Positions 58,530 to 64,000 of a stretch of 64,000 nt of DNA are shown piece by piece. Below the pieces are notes generated by a model. The model made no database searches. It saw nothing but the letters and a program-made list of their open reading frames with translations, and was not told where the DNA came from. Position 1 is the stretch's first letter; each line of letters starts with the position of its first letter. The position numbers and the translations under genes are program-made. The DNA is taken from positions 47,283-111,282 of the forward strand of contig JADQAV010000053.1 of NCBI GenBank assembly GCA_019775845.1, written 5' to 3'. Origin of the DNA: Myrmaecium sp. VS I D KN 1. Taxonomy: Eukaryota > Ascomycota > Dothideomycetes > Valsariales > Valsariaceae.

Positions 58530-58566
58530 GTGATGGTGGTGATGGTGGTGGTGGTGGTGGTGGTGG
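58530..58566. repeat. (GGT/GAT)n simple repeat
   Basis: Imperfect then perfect GGT trinucleotide repeat in a non-coding stretch. Confidence 0.85.
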
Positions 58567-59090
58567 CTTGATACGGAGAAAGAGGAAAGGAGGGAGGATG
58601 AAAAGGGGGAAGAACGCAAGAGAGGCATATATACCCAACGTACGGTATGTATGTATGTATGTACTGATGAAGCTATCTACCTCCCTGCTGATGTAGCCCA
58701 GCAGCATCACGTGAGCATAACGTCGACGACCGCTCGCTGCGATATATATACTCGATCGATAGGATAGGATGAGTATTTATATTGTGGGTGCTGTAGGTAT
58801 CCTCTATTACATGTTTTCCCCCCTAATACCCGCTAGTTACCACCCAAATCTCTTCTTACACCTCCTATAGAACGCCTTATTAGGCACTATTTAAGTGGCA
58901 TAAGTACGGAGGTTATATATAAAGCAGGGGTCTGCAGACCAAATGGATAGCCCTTATATATCTCGGTGCTTCTTCCATCTGCGTAGGAAGCGAGGCTCTA
59001 ATCCTGAGAGATCTCTTTCTTCCTCTCTCTCACTCCTCTTCTATCACTTTTCCTCTTTCTCTCTCTTTCTCAGAAAACACGCATAAAAAA

Positions 59091-59108
59091 CTCTCTCTCT
59101 CTCTCTCT
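59091..59108. repeat. (CT)9 dinucleotide repeat
   Basis: Perfect CT run inside a longer pyrimidine-rich block (59000-59125) in the A+T-rich subtelomere. Confidence 0.85.
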
Positions 59109-60438
59109 ATTTCTCTCGTTATATAATACCGTATATTCAAACCCCTAACCCCCTTAAGCCCGCTATTCCACCTTGCCCATCATTTTAGAAACAGACCAGC
59201 AGTACTTCAAAGTATAACTGCCTCTATTTCTGATGCCAAAGCTTCGCGGACGATGTAGCCTTTCCCATAGTCCTGCTCTCCCGCCTGAGTCTTCCAATGC
59301 ACTGCTTCAGACCCTCATCTTATTATATCCGAACTAAGGGGCCTCATTACGCCGACCTACCCTCATATCGTCGTCTGAAGGGGAATTACCAACGTGAAAA
59401 CGAGCAGTTAGCGATCGATCAAGCGATCGCCTTCATTCTGTTATAGATTATTAACTTATAAGCTCTGCGAAGGTAAGCTGTCAGCCAGGGAAACCGTCAT
59501 TTATAAGAAGTGTTCTTAAGATCACCGAGGGGTGAATTTAGGGAGATGGAAGGTGCGGGGGGTCGTCCTAAACCTGTCTGTGTGTGTACAAATATTCTCC
59601 TCCACGATTTAAGGAACGTCGTGCTCAGCTCCGTTAACCGACCTACTTTAGCTCAGCAACCCCTTCTTCTCTACTTGAGCGCGCTCTGTTGCCTTTATTA
59701 ATTCATCCGTGGTTTCATTAATTCATACCCCTCTTGATAACAAAACCCAGGGCTATAGCTGTTCAGCGGAGGAAAAGGACTACATATATCCTCTTCCAAC
59801 CTTCCTCGGTCCGTAGTAGCCTGACAACTATCGAGCCTATTGCGAAGCGTGCAGACCGCTATTGTGGACGATGGCAGCTTGTCTAATAGGAGATGTCTCC
59901 GGTCGCTGACATGCAGCGGACTAGTCAGGTTATTTGTTTTGTAAGGGACCATGCACGGGTAAATAGTGAGGTGGGTACTCTAATAATTACATACCACCCT
60001 TCAAGCAGCTGGGTCGGTAAACTTAGAGACAGCGGACACTTGTCAAGAGCCTGGGATGCTCATACACTCGATAGTTCTTACTGTCACTCACTTAGCGCTA
60101 AGCCAAAGGAACACGTGGTTGTCGATTTAAAACTGTCACACATACGAAATACTGAAGAGATGTTCAAGCATTGATTATCCATAGCGATTCGTCTGTTACT
60201 GTTACTGCTCTTCCTCCTCGTTTCTCGTGAAGTAGGCACAGACCAAATCAAAGAGCGACATGGGGCAATAGTGATGAGCCAAATATGTAAGAACAGCCCA
60301 ACAACAACAAAACAAGGCGAAGAAGGTGGCAGACCAAGGGAGAAGTCGCCTAACAAGACAGACAAGAGTGCTCCGGATCCAGCCGAGCCAAGACACGTTC
60401 GCCAAAGCGATCACACCCACTGACCATGTTGTTCACGC

Positions 60439-61641
60439 TCAGTTGCCACCATAATGCGCAACCACCCACTCCGTCACGCCAGGCGTCTGGATGGCCGTGA
60501 AAGTCGGCCTGATCGCATCCGTCACCAGATACGGCGACTGGGCCAGCTTGTCATACACAGGCGTATACAGGTACTCCGCGATCAACACCTTCGGCACCGG
60601 CGACTGCTTGGCCAGATCTTCCAGCACGCGCTGTTGCTCCGGCGTCAAGCTCGCCCACACGTCCTGAGCCAGATCAACTGGCTCCGGGTCCGCCTTGGGG
60701 TTGCCCCGGATCGTGGCCGCCACGATCTGCATGATCGACATCGGCTTGCACATGTTGAGCTCGTCGCCTTCGTATAGCTTCTTGATGTCCACCATCATTT
60801 CCCGATCGTCGGGCTGGCCGAGGCAGGAGTAGGTCGCCCCTTCTGGGAGGCCGTCGTCCGGGGTGCCGAGGAGAGCGGGCAGTTTGTCGGCTGGGACACC
60901 GGCGCGTCGGAGGATCGTGCGGTCTGTAAAAGAGTAAGTAGACTGCCTTTAACATCCGAGAAAGAGACTTACCCAAACTCAAGGTGCTCGGGTGAGTTTT
61001 ATGGCTTGGGAACAGAGCGACGTTGTCAGGGTCCTGTTAAATGGTCAGCCATCCACTCTATTCAAAGACGAGGTCTCGCACTGCAGCACATACCGTTGGC
61101 TGCGCCGAAAAGAGCTCAACAATGTACTTGACCAGAGCGGGTATGATCATGCTTGTCACCGCATTCGCAAGGAAGTCCGGAACCCCAATTGTGGCGAGCG
61201 CCGTGCGCACATATTCAGATATCTCGCGGGCGATGGGGCCTTCCAAGCCTTCTCGAGCCCACTGCTGGATCTTGACCTTCAGGTAGTCCGGCACCAGGTT
61301 CCAGACGATGTTGAAGATCTCCTGCGGGCTCGGGAACTGGATGACGGGCCCGCCTGACTCGCTTGACCTCTTGTGACCGATGTTCCGGACGATGGACTGG
61401 ATGATCAGGCAGTAATCGACGGCTCTCGCGGCGTTCAGAGGAGGGTTGCTAGGCGAAAAGAGCCGCTTCAACATGAAGCGGACATCCTCCTCCTGTGGAA
61501 AGTCCTCGACGGCCGGCGGAGGAATGCCTCCAGTTGAAAGAAGTCCGGCCTGCTTTAGGATTCGATAGGCTGTAGGCTGTCAGACACGCTCGTGCGAAAG
61601 AAGATGACGAAATAAAACGCACTCCAACTGTTTTCAGACAT
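60439..61641 (-). CDS. Unknown protein, four exons, helical
   Basis: Exons 61641-61623, 61569-61094, 61033-60973, 60923-60439, 346 residues. Donors GTGCGT, GTATGT, GTAAGT; acceptors CTACAG, AACAG, TACAG; phases 1, 0, 1 all agree. The protein is mostly helical: YRILKQAGLL, ARAVDYCLIIQSIVRNIG, an amphipathic segment DFLANAVTSMIIPALVKYIVELF (residues about 140-163), and in the last exon RTILRRAGVPADKLPALLG, MCKPMSIMQIVAATIRG, LTPEQQRVLEDLAKQSP. No signal peptide, no membrane span of clear length, two nearby cysteines only. I do not recognise a family. The first exon codes only six and a third residues, which is unusual but its ATG has a good context (gcaagATG) and no other in-frame start precedes exon 2 sequence that is conserved-looking; an internal start at MLKRLFSP (61474) is the alternative. 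Confidence 0.62.
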
Positions 61642-62890
61642 CTTGCAGGATGAGTGCAAGAAGATTTGATGTTTGATGAGGGAGAGTTGTGATGTGATGG
61701 CTGAGAATATCGAGGAAGGTTTGATGCTCTCGACTTCCAACCGATATTCGCACGCCTTCTTATACCATTGAGTTCCGTTGTTCTGCGTATCCAGGCCATG
61801 GTGATGCTGTGCCTACGGCGGCATCGACTTGTATTGGTGGCGCAACAGTGAGACGCTGACGAGCCGTCCCAATGCGGAGACAGCGTATTTCCCTCCTATC
61901 AACGCGAATGAAGGATGAGAATCCTCCATTGATCGTCCCATATGACGGGAAGTTGAGGCGCCAGAACGGTCCAGAGGTGTTCCGTTTCACGGCCCATCAC
62001 TGTGCACGTGCTCGTTCTATATGCACATGGCGGGCTGAGCAGTGTGGCTAGCTGAGCGACGTGCCTGGCTAGCGGGTTTCGCTCCGCACTCACAGCCGCT
62101 GTGGCTTGTTTTCAGCTACATACAACCCACAACCTGAGGCGAGCTGATAATCACATCGCCCCAACCCCATGTGCCGTGTACAGTCAAGTGTGAAGGATTC
62201 ACTTGCCTGATATGGACCTCAGCCGGGCTGGAACTGTCAATTGCATGCCGCTCTATGTACAGCAGTCAGAGCGCTAAGGTAATGTGATTCCATGAAGTGC
62301 ATCCTTCTTATCATCATTTATGGTGATCAAGTCATGTATCAGCAGCTTCACGGCGCCGGTCTGGCGTTGGCTTGTATGTAGTAGACGGCTGCAGGACAGC
62401 GAGCCGATCTTGCGAGTAAGCAAGACTTAAGGGGCTGAAAGGTGTCTACGAACAGCTCTTTCAGATCTCAGCGGACTGCGGCAGGGCTTTGCCCGCGGGC
62501 CTGGGAGAGGGCCTGCTGACGGTCTTCCCCTCTTACCTTTCATGCCTCAAGAACCCCGGCTTCTATTAATCATCGAAATTGCGGAATGTTCCGTAACGAC
62601 ATCGCGAGGGAAGAGGATATATGTACGTTATGCGTGCGTGCAAGGGGAAAGCAGATGTGAACAGCGGTCCCGTCACATCGCTTGGGCTGGCTTAGTCAGC
62701 CCCGGAAACGGCCCGGGACCCCTTGGACCTGCCAACACATCCAAATGACATCCCCACAACAAAACACTTTCTCCACAATCACAACACCAACACCGCCCAC
62801 ACTTCCGCGACCCCACTTCTTTTGCTTGTGTTTCCCGATCTGCTCTTGCGCAACCACGACAGCCTAACTAATCTGATCCGATCGGTCGTC
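61642..62890. other. Subtelomeric divergent region
   Basis: 1.25 kb between the unknown four-exon gene (minus) and the heptad-repeat gene (plus). Short open frames only. No gene supported. Confidence 0.45.
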
Positions 62891-63524
62891 ATGGCCGCCA
62901 ACATCAATAACCCCCCGCAATGCGACTGGGACGCCTTCAACGATCACGTCGCCGGTGCCGCGAACGAGCTACGCAGGTTTCAGGTGCAGTTGGAGCACGA
63001 ACCGCACCGCCAGATCATAGAGATGCTTCGAGCATTGTACGTTTCGGGTCTCTAAGCCTACATACTCGTTGCGACCGTAAAGCTGATGTGGTTATGTTCG
63101 TGTAGAACCAACCGGTTCACCGGCTTGGAAAACCGATTCGACCGCTTGGAAAACCGATTTGACCGCTTGGAAAACCGCACCGCGGCGATGTACGTTTATC
63201 GTCCCCTATTCTCCCCATTCCTTGGACTCATCCTGACCCTCCTCCTTTCCCAGAAACTATAACAACATCGCCCGCTTCGAAAATAGCCAGATCGAGGACC
63301 GCGACACGCCCCTCGTTAGCCTCCACGCTGTCGCTACCAATACCCCCATCCCGAACTTCCCCACCACGAGCGACGAGACGATCAACATCACTATCGCCGC
63401 TATTAACCCGATCCTCGCCGCCCTGGAACTTCCCGGCGACGGCCGGATCGCGGATAAACGCGCGCGTCTGCGCCGCTTTATGGGCTTGCGGCCGGAGCGT
63501 CTGGCGCTGGCTGGTAAACCGTAA
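62891..63524 (+). CDS. Telomere-adjacent heptad-repeat protein, uncharacterised fungal family
   Basis: Three exons: 62891-63036, 63106-63189, 63254-63524, 166 residues; donors GTACGT twice, acceptors TGTAG and CCCAG, phase 2 at both junctions. The N-terminal exon (CDWDAFNDHVAGAANELRRF) is helical. The second exon is a perfect seven-residue repeat RF(T/D)(G/R)LEN, three copies plus a final R, coded by 21-bp units, which should form a coiled coil. The third exon has NYNNIARFENS, then IPNFPTT, and ends with INPILAALELPGDGRIADKRARLRRFMGL, which looks like a short SAP-like helix-turn-helix. I recall a widespread uncharacterised fungal family with the same order (N-terminal helix, ENR-type heptads, NFP motif, C-terminal LGLP...RR L...GL). 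Function unknown. The stop lies 446 bp from the telomere array. Confidence 0.72.
63113..63175 (+). repeat. Three 21-bp coding repeats
   Basis: Units at 63113-63133, 63134-63154 and 63155-63175; the last two differ at one position only and the first at a few. Each codes one heptad ending LEN. Confidence 0.9.
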
Positions 63525-63970
63525 TATATAAGGGGGGGAGGAACTCAGAACTCGCTCTCCCTCTTCATCATGAATATAATACTTAGGTTTGGTTTCGTTT
63601 GGATCAGTCTGGCTTGGTCAGGGCAGAAGCAGGGAGAAAAGGAAGGGTTTGTTATTAATACTGATGCTGTTTATTTCCTTCCGCTACGGGGGCTGGCCCC
63701 CTCTCTTTTCCTTTACTCTTAAGTTCGTCGTTCATTCTTTTTCCCGGTTATTAAAGTTTTTCTTATTTTTTTTTTCCTTTTTCTTTCTTTCGGTTCTGCG
63801 CGTTATATACCCATAGTAATAGAGAGGACAGGTAGTAGAAAGCGGACGGAACGGACGGATTACTAGTATTAAGATAGGATAAGAATATACTTATACGCGT
63901 ACGCTGTATCTTCCACCTCCTCTACTCCTTATACCTTACTCCTCTCTAGCTAGTAGTAGGAAGAGAAAAA
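63525..63970. other. Terminal subtelomeric spacer
   Basis: 446 bp, T-rich near 63745-63790, with no gene that I can support; leads into the telomere. Confidence 0.5.
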
Positions 63971-64000
63971 GGGTTAGGGTTAGGGTTAGGGTTAGGGTTA
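63971..64000 (+). repeat. Telomere array (TTAGGG)n
   Basis: Five TTAGGG-type units (beginning GGGTTA) reading 5' to 3' toward the right edge, the orientation expected for the G-rich strand at a right chromosome end. The array is cut by the end of the sequence. Confidence 0.97.

Larger units (their letters stand above)
56473..60438. other. Long subtelomeric gene-poor region
   Basis: About 4 kb without a supported gene. 56473-57300 should hold the tannase promoter. 58530-58566 is a GGT/GAT microsatellite. 58740-59500 is A+T-rich, with TATATA runs, a pyrimidine-rich block at 59000-59125 and a perfect (CT)9. The A+T shift relative to the rest of the window could reflect old transposon remnants altered by repeat-induced point mutation, but I find no readable transposase or terminal repeats. 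Minus-strand open frame at 58402-58710 is Pro-run low complexity only. Confidence 0.5.

Noticed and set aside
58402-58710. 102-codon minus-strand open frame with a signal-like N-terminus
   Set aside because: Dominated by a Pro run from the GGT repeat; no other support.

Overview
This window is the right end of a linear nuclear chromosome of a filamentous ascomycete (Pezizomycotina). The basis is the TTAGGG telomere array that closes the sequence at 64000, many short introns with GTAAGT/GTATGT-type donors, CTAAC/CTGAC branch sites and YAG acceptors, and gene content typical of that group (DUF3292 protein, fungal Brf1, Vip1-type RRM protein, Mx-like dynamin, tannase). I cannot decide the class from sequence alone. 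All gene models were built by hand from reading frames plus splice signals; phases were checked across every junction quoted, but no transcript evidence was available.

Layout. 0.2-3.7 kb: a TMEM135-like membrane protein and a divergent IMPACT-domain protein. 4-6.8 kb: TFIIIB subunit Brf1 (minus). 8.4-12.7 kb: a small acidic nuclear-type protein and a DUF3292 membrane protein (both plus). 13.2-22.4 kb: five minus-strand genes in kinesin, FGGY kinase, PRMT1-type methyltransferase and Vip1-like order (four genes, head to tail). 24.9-28.1 kb: an MFS transporter and an EMC10-like ER protein (plus). 28.5-31.3 kb: a dynamin-like GTPase (minus). 33.3-33.6 kb: a short spliced gene for a secreted, ten-cysteine protein. 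35.2-37.4 kb: a proline-rich unknown protein. 39.2-42.5 kb: riboflavin synthase divergent from a mitochondrial-type class III CoA-transferase. 42.9-46.6 kb: PHD-finger protein, Nudix ADP-ribose hydrolase, tRNA-Ala(AGC). 47.6-51.6 kb: a small polytopic membrane protein and a gene that needs one frame change. From about 51.7 kb to the telomere, gene density drops: degenerate fragments, a secreted tannase/feruloyl esterase, an unknown four-exon gene, A+T-rich and simple-sequence stretches, and a heptad-repeat gene whose stop codon lies only about 450 bp from the telomere array.

Most genes are unrelated housekeeping functions and I see no gene cluster that forms one pathway. The observations I rank highest are: (1) many genes run from C-rich to G-rich on the coding strand, sometimes switching abruptly inside an exon; (2) a seven-cysteine tail on the Vip1-like RRM protein whose spacing resembles a fungal copper metallothionein; (3) the ten-cysteine secreted protein; (4) the telomere-adjacent gene with 21-bp repeats coding a perfect heptad repeat; (5) an apparent one-base frameshift at a four-G run.
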